A stretch of DNA of 23,317 bases from Actinomycetes bacterium (GCA_023451855.1 JAEXXY010000166.1:1-23317); one strand, 5' to 3'; positions 7,833 through 15,078 are shown, counted from the first letter of the stretch. Program-made: numbers and translations. Notes: generated by a model from the sequence alone, not told the origin.

Positions 7833-8513
7833 TCACGACCCGACCGTGAGCCTGTTCGTCACCGTGGTCACTCCGGCCACGGTGCACGCCGCCTCCAACG
7901 CCTGTCGGATGTCGTCCCGACTGCGCACCGTCCCCGCGAGCTCGAGCACGGGACCCTCCGCCCTCACGTCGATGCCGGCCGCAGTCTCCTTCGCCCGTCG
8001 CACCAACGCGACAGCGATCCTGTCGGCCGCCTCGTCCGCGACTGGGCGCGAGTACGGCTCGACGTCGATCGTGTTGAGCACCGCCGTCACGCCGGGCGCC
8101 GTCCGCATCGCGTGGTCCACCGCGACGCGTTGCTGGGTCGACGTGAGGGAACCGGTCAGGAGCACCCGACCGTCGTGGACGGTGAAGCGCACGGCGCCGT
8201 CCGGGATGGTGGAAACCGCCGCCAGCGCCGCGCCGGCGGCGCGCACGATGTCGACGTCCTCGTAGCCGCCCGCCCGGCTCTTCACCACCAGCTCGTCCGC
8301 GACCGCCCTGAGGCCCTCGGCGCCGAAGGCGGCGCGCAGGACCGCATCCTTCTCGTGCACCGACTCGACCTCGCCGGCGAGCATGACCGTTCCCGCGCTC
8401 ACGGCCACCCCGACGTGGTCGGCATCGACGTCCGAGGCTGATCGCAGCGCGTCGAGGACGCGTCCCTTCAGGTCGTGGTCGGAGTCGGTGTGCTGCACCA
8501 TTTCCTGCATCAT
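7833..8513 (-). CDS. Protein with three BON domains
   Basis: This 226-residue protein is made almost entirely of three BON repeats, at about 14-78, 90-152 and 160-225. Each has the helix-then-strand pattern: DALRSASDVDADHVGVAVSA then TVMLAGEVES; AVSTIPDGAVRF then GRVLLTGSLTS; and the last with VLELAGTVRSRDD and AGVTTVTNRLTV. BON domains bind membranes or phospholipids, as in OsmY and Kon-type proteins, and are often stress-linked. No signal peptide or membrane helix is seen, so it may act at the cytoplasmic face. ATGs at 8513, 8510 and 8498 are all possible and none has a strong Shine-Dalgarno sequence. It precedes the M48 protease on the same strand. Confidence 0.88.
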   Translation of the reverse strand: MMQEMVQHTDSDHDLKGRVLDALRSASDVDADHVGVAVSAGTVMLAGEVESVHEKDAVLRAAFGAEGLRAVADELVVKSRAGGYEDVDIVRAAGAALAAVSTIPDGAVRFTVHDGRVLLTGSLTSTQQRVAVDHAMRTAPGVTAVLNTIDVEPYSRPVADEAADRIAVALVRRAKETAAGIDVRAEGPVLELAGTVRSRDDIRQALEAACTVAGVTTVTNRLTVGS

Positions 8514-8573
8514 CTCTCGATGCTGCTGCGCGACGGACGCGGTGGGTCGGGACCAAGGGCCCGGCTCCGTGCA

Positions 8574-8738
8574 TCAGTGGAGCTCGAGCTCGGCGGCCCT
8601 GCGAACCGCTGCCCTGCGGCTGCTGACGCCGAGCTTCTGGTTGATGTGCGCGATGCGCGTCCTGGCCGTGTGCAGCGAGATGTACTCCGCCCGGGCCATC
8701 TCGGCGGATCGGCGCCACTTCTCAACGACGACGTGCTG
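8574..8738 (-). pseudogene. Remnant of a LuxR-type C-terminal helix-turn-helix
   Basis: On the minus strand a 54-codon open stretch, bounded by TAA upstream and TGA at 8574-8576, encodes MARAEYISLHTARTRIAH and then INQKLGVSSRRAAVRRA. This matches the last three helices of a LuxR/GerE DNA-binding domain, where the family has a pattern like IARRLxLSxxTVKTHVxxIxxKLGVxSRxxAV. The upstream scaffold helix (LTxRExEVL) and any receiver or sensor domain are missing in all three frames before the ANTAR gene. The longest possible ORF from an ATG (8700) is only 41 codons. It is read as a decayed regulator gene filling the 316-base gap between the BON and ANTAR genes. A functional mini-HTH is possible but less likely. 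Confidence 0.65.
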
Positions 8739-8829
8739 GGGTTATCGTCGCGCCAGACCCGGTCAAGCATCGTGCCGGCCCTTGCCACGACAGTGATGAC
8801 AATCCCAGCTGTTGCTCGCAGGAGGACAC

Positions 8830-9114
8830 GTGACAACCACCGCGCCGTCCCCGAGGACTACCCATCTGGCCGCCCTCTCGCGAGCCGAGCTGGAAGAACG
8901 CGTCAACAAGGCCGAGGAGCTCAACGCCAACCTCCGGCTGGCTCTTGAACACAGCAGAGACATCGGAGCCGCCATCGGGGTGATCATGGCGATGCACAAG
9001 GTCAGCCGGGAGGAAGCCTTCGACCTGCTGCGCGAGGTCTCCATGCGCATCAACCGCAAGCTGTTCCTGGTCGCGCTCGATGTCATCGATACGGGAGCCC
9101 TACCGCCTCGCTGA
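8830..9114 (+). CDS. Stand-alone ANTAR-domain protein (putative RNA-binding antiterminator)
   Basis: This 94-residue protein begins at a GTG with a perfect AGGAGG five bases upstream. Residues about 16-42 form a charged heptad-like helix (coiled coil). Residues about 40-90 are an ANTAR three-helix bundle: SRDIGAAIGVIMAMHKVSREEAF, then LLREVSMRINRKL, then DVIDTGALP. ANTAR proteins bind paired hexaloop stem-loops in mRNA leaders and prevent termination. Most carry a sensor (GAF, PAS or receiver) that is absent here. Its control may therefore come from dimerisation or a separate partner. It neighbours the LuxR remnant but on the opposite strand. The RNA target is unknown. Confidence 0.88.
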   Translation: MTTTAPSPRTTHLAALSRAELEERVNKAEELNANLRLALEHSRDIGAAIGVIMAMHKVSREEAFDLLREVSMRINRKLFLVALDVIDTGALPPR

Positions 9115-9316
9115 TCGCAACGGTCGGCGGTCACGTGACACGGGTTCCGCGCCCTCAGTCCGCCACCACACCGGCTTCCGCTCACGCTCGCGGGCCGCGG
9201 GCGGCTCGCCACACTCAGCCCCGACCAGGCGGCCGCCTGCACGGCGGCGACCGGGGAGTAGGGTGGGCTTCCTCGCACACCGGAAGTGTTCCGGGCCGCG
9301 AGGGAGCCGAGGTCTC

Positions 9317-9574
9317 ATGCACGAGGACCCGCTCGATGTTCCCGCTCGAGGGAGCCGATCGCTGCCGGCGCTGCTGGAGGCGGTGCAGTCGGCGCGCCAG
9401 GGGGTGAGAGAGGCCCGGGGTCTCCCGCTGGGGCGGGAGAACCTCTCGACTGCGCACGCGTCCCTGCTGAAGGCGATGGAGCACTACACCGCCCACCTCA
9501 CCGCCTGTGGCCTACCCATCCCGCCAAGCCTGCGGGACGACCTCCGTCTGGAACGAAACCTCAATGGTCAGTAG
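9317..9574 (+). CDS. Small conserved-looking actinobacterial protein of unknown function
   Basis: This is an 85-residue protein, probably all-helical. A helix at about 16-34 (PALLEAVQSARQGVREARG) is followed by a second with SLLKAMEHYTAHLTACGLPIP, and then LRDDLRLERNL. The layout resembles small actinobacterial proteins of unknown role that I have seen before, but I cannot name a family. The frame is open back to 9080, but the ATG at 9317 has GAGG four bases and GGGAG ten bases upstream, and the residues before it (Arg/Pro/Ser-rich) look non-coding. A -10-like TAGGGT lies at 9259-9264. No signal peptide or membrane segment is seen. Confidence 0.7.
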   Translation: MHEDPLDVPARGSRSLPALLEAVQSARQGVREARGLPLGRENLSTAHASLLKAMEHYTAHLTACGLPIPPSLRDDLRLERNLNGQ

Positions 9575-9736
9575 GTCGGCCCCGACCGGGTCGGTCTCCG
9601 CAGATGATGCCGGCCTGCCCAAGAAGCGGCACCGCCCGGGAGCACGAGCGTCTGGTCGGGCTTCACCCGCCCTTGGGCTGCGGGCCCCGAGTCGTGAGTG
9701 CACGGTCATTCGAGTGGCACGAACGGAGGGCTCGAC

Positions 9737-10111
9737 ATGATGCGCCGTCTGGTCGTGGTGGAACTGTTCTCGGGCCCCGGTTGGCGCGACGCCTCGGACA
9801 TGGACGGGCACATCGCGGTCGGGGCAGCGGGAGGGTGGCTCCTGATACAGCCCAGCGGCATCCGGGTCGTGACCGGTGCCGCCGATGACCCGCAACGGCT
9901 CCGTGACGCGAGCCAGGGCGGACCGTCGTTCTACTGCCGTGCCTGGCACACGACCGCGGGGACCGACCATCCGACGGTGCACACCATCGCCTCGGGCGAC
10001 GCCGACCTGTACGAAGAAGTCCTCCTAAGCGTCGGCTTCCACCTCGAGGAGCCCGACGGGATCGCTCTGCAGAAGGACGAGTCCGGCGTCTTCTGGGGTT
10101 ACTACATCTAG
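9737..10111 (+). CDS. Hypothetical protein, no family recognised
   Basis: This is a 124-residue soluble-looking protein beginning MMRRLVVVELFSGPGW and ending SGVFWGYYI. The ATG at 9737 (or 9740) follows GGAGGG six bases upstream, a good ribosome-binding site. The protein is mixed alpha/beta with aromatic residues clustered in the last ten positions and a single cysteine in SFYCRAWH. No signal peptide, membrane helix or metal-binding pattern is seen. It sits between the 85-residue protein and the SDR gene on the same strand, with gaps of about 150 bases on each side, so co-transcription is uncertain. No function is proposed. Confidence 0.72.
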   Translation: MMRRLVVVELFSGPGWRDASDMDGHIAVGAAGGWLLIQPSGIRVVTGAADDPQRLRDASQGGPSFYCRAWHTTAGTDHPTVHTIASGDADLYEEVLLSVGFHLEEPDGIALQKDESGVFWGYYI

Positions 10112-10194
10112 GGCGTGTCTCCCAGTTCACGTAGCCAGGGAACGATGGCGCCGAGGACGATGATGCGCGGCCGAAGCGCCGACCCTGATACGCG

Positions 10195-10224
10195 TCGACT
10201 GCTCCGCGGTGGTGGATGTACCTT
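10195..10224 (+). promoter_or_regulatory. Candidate promoter of the SDR gene
   Basis: TCGACT (10195-10200) and TACCTT (10219-10224) are separated by 18 bases and resemble housekeeping -35 and -10 boxes. A start near 10231 would give a leader of about 33 bases containing the GAGGAG ribosome-binding site. Confidence 0.4.
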
Positions 10225-10263
10225 GATGAAAACTCAACCAACCTCACGGGCGAGGAGATCCTG

Positions 10264-10902
10264 ATGGCTACGATCGCCGTCTTCGGGGGCACGGGCTTCA
10301 CCGGCGGCAACATCGCCCGTGAAGCGTCCGCACGCGGCCACCGGGTCGTGTCGGTGAGCCGGTCCGAGCCACGGGACCCGATCGAGGGCGTGCAGTACGA
10401 GATCGGCCCCGCCGAGCAGGTTGCGGAGCGGGTCATCCCGGGGGCCGACGCGGTGGTCGCGGCGCTGTCGCCGCGCGGGGACATGGCGGGACGTCTGGTG
10501 GAGGTCTACCGCCGCCTGGCCCACCAGTCGGCGGCAGCGGGCGCCCGGTACATCCAGGTCGGTGGGTTCAGCTCGCTGCGCCCCGCGCCGGATGCGCCGC
10601 GCTTCGTGGAGGGAGACATCCCCGCAGAGTTCCGCGACGAGGCTCTAGAGGGAGAGGCGACTCGCGTCCTGCTCGCCGAGGAGGCGCCCGAGAACCTCGA
10701 CTGGGTCTTCGTCAGCCCGGCGGGCAGCTACGGCGCCTGGGTGGCGGGCGAGCGCACCGGCACCTTCCGGGTCGGCGACGACGTCGCGCTCTTCGACGAG
10801 CAGGGCGACTCCACCATCTCCGGCGCCGACTTCGCCGCGGCGATCCTCGATGAGATCGAACGCCCGACCCGCCACCGCGCACACATGAGCGTCGCGTACT
10901 GA
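10264..10902 (+). CDS. NAD(P)H-binding atypical short-chain dehydrogenase
   Basis: This is a 212-residue Rossmann protein. The nucleotide-binding loop GGTGFTGG is at about 8-15, directly after the first beta strand, and VVSVSRSEP ends the second strand; the arginine there suggests NADP(H). ADAVVAALSPRG follows. There is no YxxxK catalytic pair, so it belongs to the atypical NAD(P)-binding group (PF13460 type; YwnB and flavin-reductase-like proteins). The C-terminal part (SPAGSYGAWVAGERTG, DSTISGADFAAAIL) matches that group. The ATG at 10264 has GAGGAG six bases upstream. The substrate cannot be deduced. No regulator of the MarR or HxlR type, often adjacent to such genes, is present. Confidence 0.88.
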   Translation: MATIAVFGGTGFTGGNIAREASARGHRVVSVSRSEPRDPIEGVQYEIGPAEQVAERVIPGADAVVAALSPRGDMAGRLVEVYRRLAHQSAAAGARYIQVGGFSSLRPAPDAPRFVEGDIPAEFRDEALEGEATRVLLAEEAPENLDWVFVSPAGSYGAWVAGERTGTFRVGDDVALFDEQGDSTISGADFAAAILDEIERPTRHRAHMSVAY

Positions 10903-10939
10903 GGAGACTCACACCCCTGGGACAACCGTCGATGACGCC

Positions 10940-10958
10940 GTGCGCGGCGGCCGCGTGC
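10940..10958. terminator. Hairpin between the convergent SDR and His-rich genes
   Basis: GTGCGCGG-CGG-CCGCGTGC forms an 8-bp stem, including two G-T wobbles, in the 78-base convergent gap. There is no T-run. Termination is inferred from position. Confidence 0.35.
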
Positions 10959-10980
10959 GAGGGAGGAGCCGCCGGCGCCA

Positions 10981-11403
10981 TCAGGTCGGCCAGTCGGCAC
11001 GTGTCACCTCGCCACCTTCGACCTCGATGGTCAGGACCACCGGACCTGCCGGCAACGCGTGCAGCTCGTACCGACCAGCCTGCAGGCCCTCGTACACCAG
11101 GGTGTGCGCGACGCCGGTGGCCACGGCTCGGGCGACGACCGCGACGTGACGGTGGGGGTGGCTCTGGCCGTGGACGTGGTCGTGCACGTGAGCCTCAGCA
11201 CCGACCTGCGCCGGTGACGACCGGCTGGCCGGACCACCCGTGGCCGTCGAGACCGGGCGGATCTCCACCTCGAGCCCTACGGTGTCCGCCGGCATCCGCA
11301 CGACGAGCGCCCCGACGTCACCGCCGATGTCGAGGAGAACCGGCCCCTCCCCGGCATGCGGGTTCTCGACACCGGCAGTGCGTCCGTCGGTCGGAGTCGA
11401 CAC
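10981..11403 (-). CDS. Histidine-rich protein of the DUF4331 operon
   Basis: This is a 140-residue protein of unknown function and the third gene of the Tat/DUF4331 operon. The N-terminal part (PHAGEGPVLLDIGGDVGALVV, about 15-35) and the C-terminal part (HTLVYEGLQAGRYELHALPAGP, about 100-121, then VEGGEVTRADW) look like two halves of a beta sandwich. Between them, residues 72-86 (HVHDHVHGQSHPHRH) hold seven histidines, a likely Zn, Cu, Ni or Co binding loop. No signal peptide is seen. The GTG at 11403 starts one base after the DUF4331 stop (TGACGTG), so translation is probably coupled. Metal binding is inferred from composition only. Confidence 0.82.
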   Translation of the reverse strand: MSTPTDGRTAGVENPHAGEGPVLLDIGGDVGALVVRMPADTVGLEVEIRPVSTATGGPASRSSPAQVGAEAHVHDHVHGQSHPHRHVAVVARAVATGVAHTLVYEGLQAGRYELHALPAGPVVLTIEVEGGEVTRADWPT

Positions 11404-11404
11404 G

Positions 11405-12787
11405 TCAGGCTGCCGGCACGCCGGGCGAGCTCTGGAAGCCGCCGGCCGGGTCGGGCATGTACGGGAAGCGCTTGAGCAGTGGGAGGTTCGTGTTCGACGT
11501 CCCGTCACGCAGTAGGCCGGCTGCCGCGTCAGGCGTGAACGTCGGGTCGACGAGCCGGATCGTGGCGCCCGCCACGGCGCGCAGCTCGATCGCCACGACG
11601 TCGTCCCCGAGGCGACGGCCGTTCGGGAAGCCGGCGGGGTCGCCGGCCACGAGCCCGATGGGGTCCGGGCTCGGCGATGGCGGCACTGCCACGTTGAGCC
11701 GCAGCAGGTCGGCCTGGCGGCCGCCCGTGAAGTTCTGGAAGCCCGGGACCACCCCCGCCGGAATTCCCGTGAGCAGGATCGCCAGCAGGTCGGCGCGATC
11801 CTTGGTGTAGGCGGCGAGGTGCGGGAAGACCCCCGGATAGAGCACCGGCAGCAGCCGGGCGAGCTCGGGGTGCGCGACGTACTTCGCGAACTGCGCGTCG
11901 TCGCGCGGGGCCGCCGCGTTCCAGCGGTCCTTGTCGGCCATCGGGGTGATGACCTCGTTGAAGAGCGGGTTCCCGAGGCGCGAGACCTGCGCGAAGGGCC
12001 CGTGCCCGACCGTGCAGCCGCGGGCGTCGTCCCAGACGCGGGCGACCTGCCGGCTGGCCGTCGCCCACACCCCGATGACGGCCTTCGCGGAGGACGGGTC
12101 GGTGGGAACGCTGCCGTCGCGCGTCAGGTCACCGATGGGGACCTGGATGGCGATGGTGTGCACGTTGAGGGACTGCAGTCCGTTGACGCCGGGAGCGGCC
12201 GGCAGCGGGATGAGGTGCAGGTTCTGGAAGGGCCGCAGAGCCCCGAGGTCGAAGACGCTGCCGAGGTCGACGAAGAACGCGTCACCGCGCTGGCCGGCGA
12301 AGACCGTACGGCCACCGCCGATGGGATGCACGGCGGCGTCGGTGAAGGTGGCGCCGTAGTTCGGCGTGCTCCGCGGACCGATGTTGACCGGCGGGCAGGT
12401 CAGCCGGTGGGCCAGCACGCGTGGCTCCCGGCCGCGGGCCTTGCGGCTCACCGAGTAGAACTGGGGGCGGTTCCACGTCGTGTCCGTGATCGAGTGGATC
12501 GGTCCGGTGTTGTAGAGGAAGGTCTCGTCGCTGCGCACCTTCGTGTGGAACCGGAACTGGTAGGACACGTCACGCCGGGCATCGCCACGGTTGCTGACGT
12601 GGATCTCATAGAGGACGTCGTCACCGAACTCGTAGAAGTTCGGTCCGCCCTGCGGGTTCTGGAACGGGATGAAGTTCGCGATGAGGGTGACGGTGCCCGG
12701 CTTGTCAGGGCTCACGAAGGCGTAGACGTCGGTGTTGTCGGCGACGGGGTCCTTCGAGATCTCGGGTGCCTCGCGGTGCGATGACAT
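11405..12787 (-). CDS. DUF4331-domain protein
   Basis: This is a 460-residue protein that is one DUF4331 domain. The N-terminus SSHREAPEISKDPVADNTDVYAFVSPD is the family hallmark (shown here in two pieces: SSHREAPEISKD and PVADNTDVYAFV). Later family blocks include NPQGGPNFYEFGDDVLYEIHV-like sequence near 45-65, a FAGQRGDAFFVDLG block near 165-178, and GRRLGDDVVAIELRAVAG near 400-415. The biochemical role of DUF4331 is not established. Many relatives are exported, but this protein begins directly at the domain with no signal peptide. ATG 12787 has GAGGTGA just upstream and lies six bases after the stop of the small Tat gene. The His-rich gene follows one base after its stop. Confidence 0.92.
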   Translation of the reverse strand: MSSHREAPEISKDPVADNTDVYAFVSPDKPGTVTLIANFIPFQNPQGGPNFYEFGDDVLYEIHVSNRGDARRDVSYQFRFHTKVRSDETFLYNTGPIHSITDTTWNRPQFYSVSRKARGREPRVLAHRLTCPPVNIGPRSTPNYGATFTDAAVHPIGGGRTVFAGQRGDAFFVDLGSVFDLGALRPFQNLHLIPLPAAPGVNGLQSLNVHTIAIQVPIGDLTRDGSVPTDPSSAKAVIGVWATASRQVARVWDDARGCTVGHGPFAQVSRLGNPLFNEVITPMADKDRWNAAAPRDDAQFAKYVAHPELARLLPVLYPGVFPHLAAYTKDRADLLAILLTGIPAGVVPGFQNFTGGRQADLLRLNVAVPPSPSPDPIGLVAGDPAGFPNGRRLGDDVVAIELRAVAGATIRLVDPTFTPDAAAGLLRDGTSNTNLPLLKRFPYMPDPAGGFQSSPGVPAA

Positions 12788-12793
12788 GTCACC

Positions 12794-13051
12794 TCACCGC
12801 CCTGCGGCTCGGGCGAGTCGACGCACGAGGTCGGGGTCGCGCACGACCGTGGCCTCGGTGCCGACGTAGAGGACGAGGGTGCCGGACCTGGGGTCGGCGA
12901 CGTGCGCGACGAGAGGCAGGTGGGTGCCCCCTCGCACGGATGTGCTGCGGCTGGACGAGGCCGCGAACGCGGCCGGGGCATCGGCGATGGCTGCCGCCGT
13001 GGTGACGGCGCCTGCCCCAACCAAGAACGCGCGACGCGTGGTGTGGGACAT
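12794..13051 (-). CDS. Small Tat-signal protein, first gene of the DUF4331 operon
   Basis: This is an 85-residue protein. A twin-arginine signal occupies residues 1-30: TRRAFLV (5-11), an Ala/Gly-rich hydrophobic stretch, and a probable AFA-A cleavage after Ala30. The mature part is only about 55 residues (THLPLVAHVADPRSGTLVLY, then TEATVVRDPDLVRRLARAAG), giving two strands and a helix. The ATG at 13051 has AAAGGAG seven bases upstream. The same frame is open further upstream to 13471, but that extension lacks a ribosome-binding site and would bury the signal. Its stop is six bases before the DUF4331 start. An adaptor or export-escort role for DUF4331 is inference. Confidence 0.86.
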   Translation of the reverse strand: MSHTTRRAFLVGAGAVTTAAAIADAPAAFAASSSRSTSVRGGTHLPLVAHVADPRSGTLVLYVGTEATVVRDPDLVRRLARAAGR

Positions 13052-13397
13052 GGTGACTCCTTTGACAGAACCGCTGAGGCAACGGGTGGCGGCCTGCCGT
13101 CGGATCGACCGACGTGGTCGTGACCCAGGCCCCGACATTACGCCGGCCCCTCCGACGGCGGGTTCGATTGCCCAACTGTCCGATTCGTCACCCGGGACCG
13201 CCTCAGGGACGAGCCAGCCAGCGAAGTCCCGAGCGCCCTCGAGGCGCCCGGGGGTCACACCCGCGCCCTCGGTACGTGCAGCAGTCCCCTCTTCGGCGAT
13301 GTCAGCTTCGGGCGTCAGCCCTGCAGTCAAGCGCATGATCCGCCCTGCTCCCCGGATGCCGTCCGGGTGGACCTCGCGTCTGACCACTGGGCTGTCC
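13052..13397. other. Gene-free gap upstream of the DUF4331 operon
   Basis: These 346 bases hold no convincing gene. The minus-strand frame of the Tat gene remains open across it, but without a ribosome-binding site or a recognisable domain. On the minus strand TAATGT (13140-13135) is a possible -10 box, giving a leader of about 75 to 85 bases for the operon. No matching -35 or operator was clear. Confidence 0.4.
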
Positions 13398-14273
13398 TCA
13401 GTGGTGGGGCAGCACCACGTCGACCAGCAGGCCGGGGTGGTCGGTCGTGCCCTGCATGTCGATGACCGCATTCGAACGCACTGCCGTGCCCGGACTCATG
13501 ACGACGTCCTGGACAGCGGCGTCGTCGGTGCGGTGGTAGCCGTCGGGGAGACATGACTGGGGGCTGGGTGAACCACCGGCGGCAAGGTTCAGGTCTGCAC
13601 CGAGGATGGTGGGCTCGCCGCCGCGGTGGCGACCGATGTTCGGTACGACGGCGGTCAGCAGGAACCGACACTGCTCGAGCGCGACCGCTGAGCTGGTGCT
13701 GGCCGTGTGCGTCGTGCAGGCAAAGAAGCGGGTGGGAACGTCGAGGCACGCCCAGACGCGCTCCTCCGGGTCGTCCGCGTCTTGAACCGGGTAGACGCCG
13801 CTGTAGCTGCGGGATGCCACGGCGGGGGGTGCCACCACGACCAGAACACCGTCGCCGAACTCTTCGCCGTTCTGGCAACGAACGGGGGACTGCGTGGGGC
13901 GGTCTTTCGCGGGAGCGAACGCCGAGGCGACCGCACCCCCGGAGAATGCCGCTGACATCGCCTGCTCGAGGATGCGCACGTCATCGCGGCACACCTCGTT
14001 GACGCTGACCATGTCGGGCCGACGCTGGCGGACGACGGTCACCGCCATGGTGACGGCACGGCCCCCGGTGTAGCACGCAGCGCGCCCACTGTTGCAGAGG
14101 TTCATCTGCAGGACGCGAACCGATGTCTCGCCCGGCCGGGGTGTTGGCCGGCTCACGCTGACCCGCTCGCTCCTCGCGCGACCTGCGTCGCACCCTGCAA
14201 GACAACCCAGCGCGAGCGCCGTCAGGCACGCGACGACGGCGGGGTGGGGGCCGCGGACGAGTCGAACGCGCAT
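13398..14273 (-). CDS. Lipoprotein with an endonuclease/exonuclease/phosphatase (DNase I-like) fold
   Basis: This 291-residue predicted lipoprotein has the signal ACLTALALGCLAGC with lipobox Leu25-Ala-Gly-Cys28. The EEP fold follows: VRVLQMNLCNSG (first strand with metal-linked Asn), RPDMVSVNEVCRDDV (catalytic Glu), ILGADLNLAAGG (Asp-x-Asn pair) and TDHPGLLVDVV (terminal Asp-His). These are the metal and catalytic positions of the DNase I-like superfamily, so a nuclease or phosphodiesterase active on the outer face of the membrane is plausible. Eleven cysteines, including pairs in NLCNSGRAACY, suggest disulfides. ATG 14273 is preferred over GTG 14279 because it gives a compact signal peptide; neither has a strong ribosome-binding site. 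The substrate could be DNA, RNA or a phospho-lipid. Confidence 0.85.
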   Translation of the reverse strand: MRVRLVRGPHPAVVACLTALALGCLAGCDAGRARSERVSVSRPTPRPGETSVRVLQMNLCNSGRAACYTGGRAVTMAVTVVRQRRPDMVSVNEVCRDDVRILEQAMSAAFSGGAVASAFAPAKDRPTQSPVRCQNGEEFGDGVLVVVAPPAVASRSYSGVYPVQDADDPEERVWACLDVPTRFFACTTHTASTSSAVALEQCRFLLTAVVPNIGRHRGGEPTILGADLNLAAGGSPSPQSCLPDGYHRTDDAAVQDVVMSPGTAVRSNAVIDMQGTTDHPGLLVDVVLPHH

Positions 14274-14532
14274 ACGCACCCATGCAACCCGGCATCTGTG
14301 CGGTGCGCAACGAGGCCCGCTCGCCCGCAGGCAGAGCCCTCGTCCCGACTCGCGCGCTGCGGGGCACCAGCGCCCGCCGACAACGCCACCACTGATGCGT
14401 GGTTGAGATCGCCCCAGACGGGCGCGAGGCGCCAGGCGTCGATTCGATGTCGCGTCCTGCCTGAACCGTTCTCGCGCTCCTGGTCGTCCTCATCTGGGGA
14501 AACCCTTCCCATCGACCCAGCCAGGAGCGACC

Positions 14533-15009
14533 ATGCACCGCATCTCACGTACCGCCTCGTTCGCCGCCGGCATCGTTCTCGGCCTCGGGGCGCTCGCAGC
14601 GACGGCGAGCGCCACCGCCGACACGACCGGAGCTCCGCACCGCGACATCCTGCGCGCCGCGCTCCAGGGCAGCCAGCTCTCGGACCCGCCTCTCTTCATG
14701 CTCACGAGGGGCGGGGCCCCGTGGGTCATCTCGGAGGGGACCGCCCGCCTGCGCGCCAACGGCGACCTGAAGGTCGAGGTGGAGGGACTCATCATCCCGA
14801 CGACCGGCGTGAACCCCGTCCCGCGGCTCTCGGCCACCGTCGCATGCAACGGTGTGGCCCTGCCGCCGACCTCGACCGTTCCGTTCTCCCCCAGCGGAGA
14901 TGCTGTCATCCACGCGCACGTGAACCTGCCGTCGCGCTGTCTCGCGCCTGCAGTGCTGCTCAACCCCAACGGCAACGCAGCGGTCTACATCGCAGCGACG
15001 GGCCGCTGA
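14533..15009 (+). CDS. Secreted protein of unknown function
   Basis: This is a 158-residue protein with a Sec-type signal peptide at about 1-29 (HRISRTASF, hydrophobic GIVLGLGALAATA, then probable cleavage near ATASATA). The mature part looks like a small beta-sandwich: GGAPWVISEGTARLRANGDL, then VEVEGLIIP, LSATVACNG, PFSPSGDAVIHAHV and NPNGNAAVYIAATG. Two cysteines (TVACNG and SRCLAP) could form a disulfide. The start has AGGAG five bases upstream. It resembles widespread hypothetical secreted proteins of actinobacteria and has no known activity. It stands alone, facing a strong terminator hairpin. Confidence 0.85.
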   Translation: MHRISRTASFAAGIVLGLGALAATASATADTTGAPHRDILRAALQGSQLSDPPLFMLTRGGAPWVISEGTARLRANGDLKVEVEGLIIPTTGVNPVPRLSATVACNGVALPPTSTVPFSPSGDAVIHAHVNLPSRCLAPAVLLNPNGNAAVYIAATGR

Positions 15010-15043
15010 CAGGGTCCGGGAGTCGGTCCGGCCGACCCCTCTC

Positions 15044-15078
15044 GCCAGGCCGCTTGCAGCACCGACAAGCGGCCTGGC
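15044..15078. terminator. Strong hairpin terminator between convergent genes
   Basis: A perfect 13-bp stem (GCCAGGCCGCTTG paired with CAAGCGGCCTGGC) closes a 9-base loop, 34 bases after the secreted-protein stop. It can serve both that gene and the DUF6056-like gene arriving from the other side. No T-run follows, as is common in high-GC actinobacteria. Confidence 0.75.

Noticed and set aside
13052..13471. Longer start for the small Tat protein, since the frame stays open
   Set aside because: There is no ribosome-binding site, it overlaps the EEP gene, and it would bury the twin-arginine signal inside the protein.
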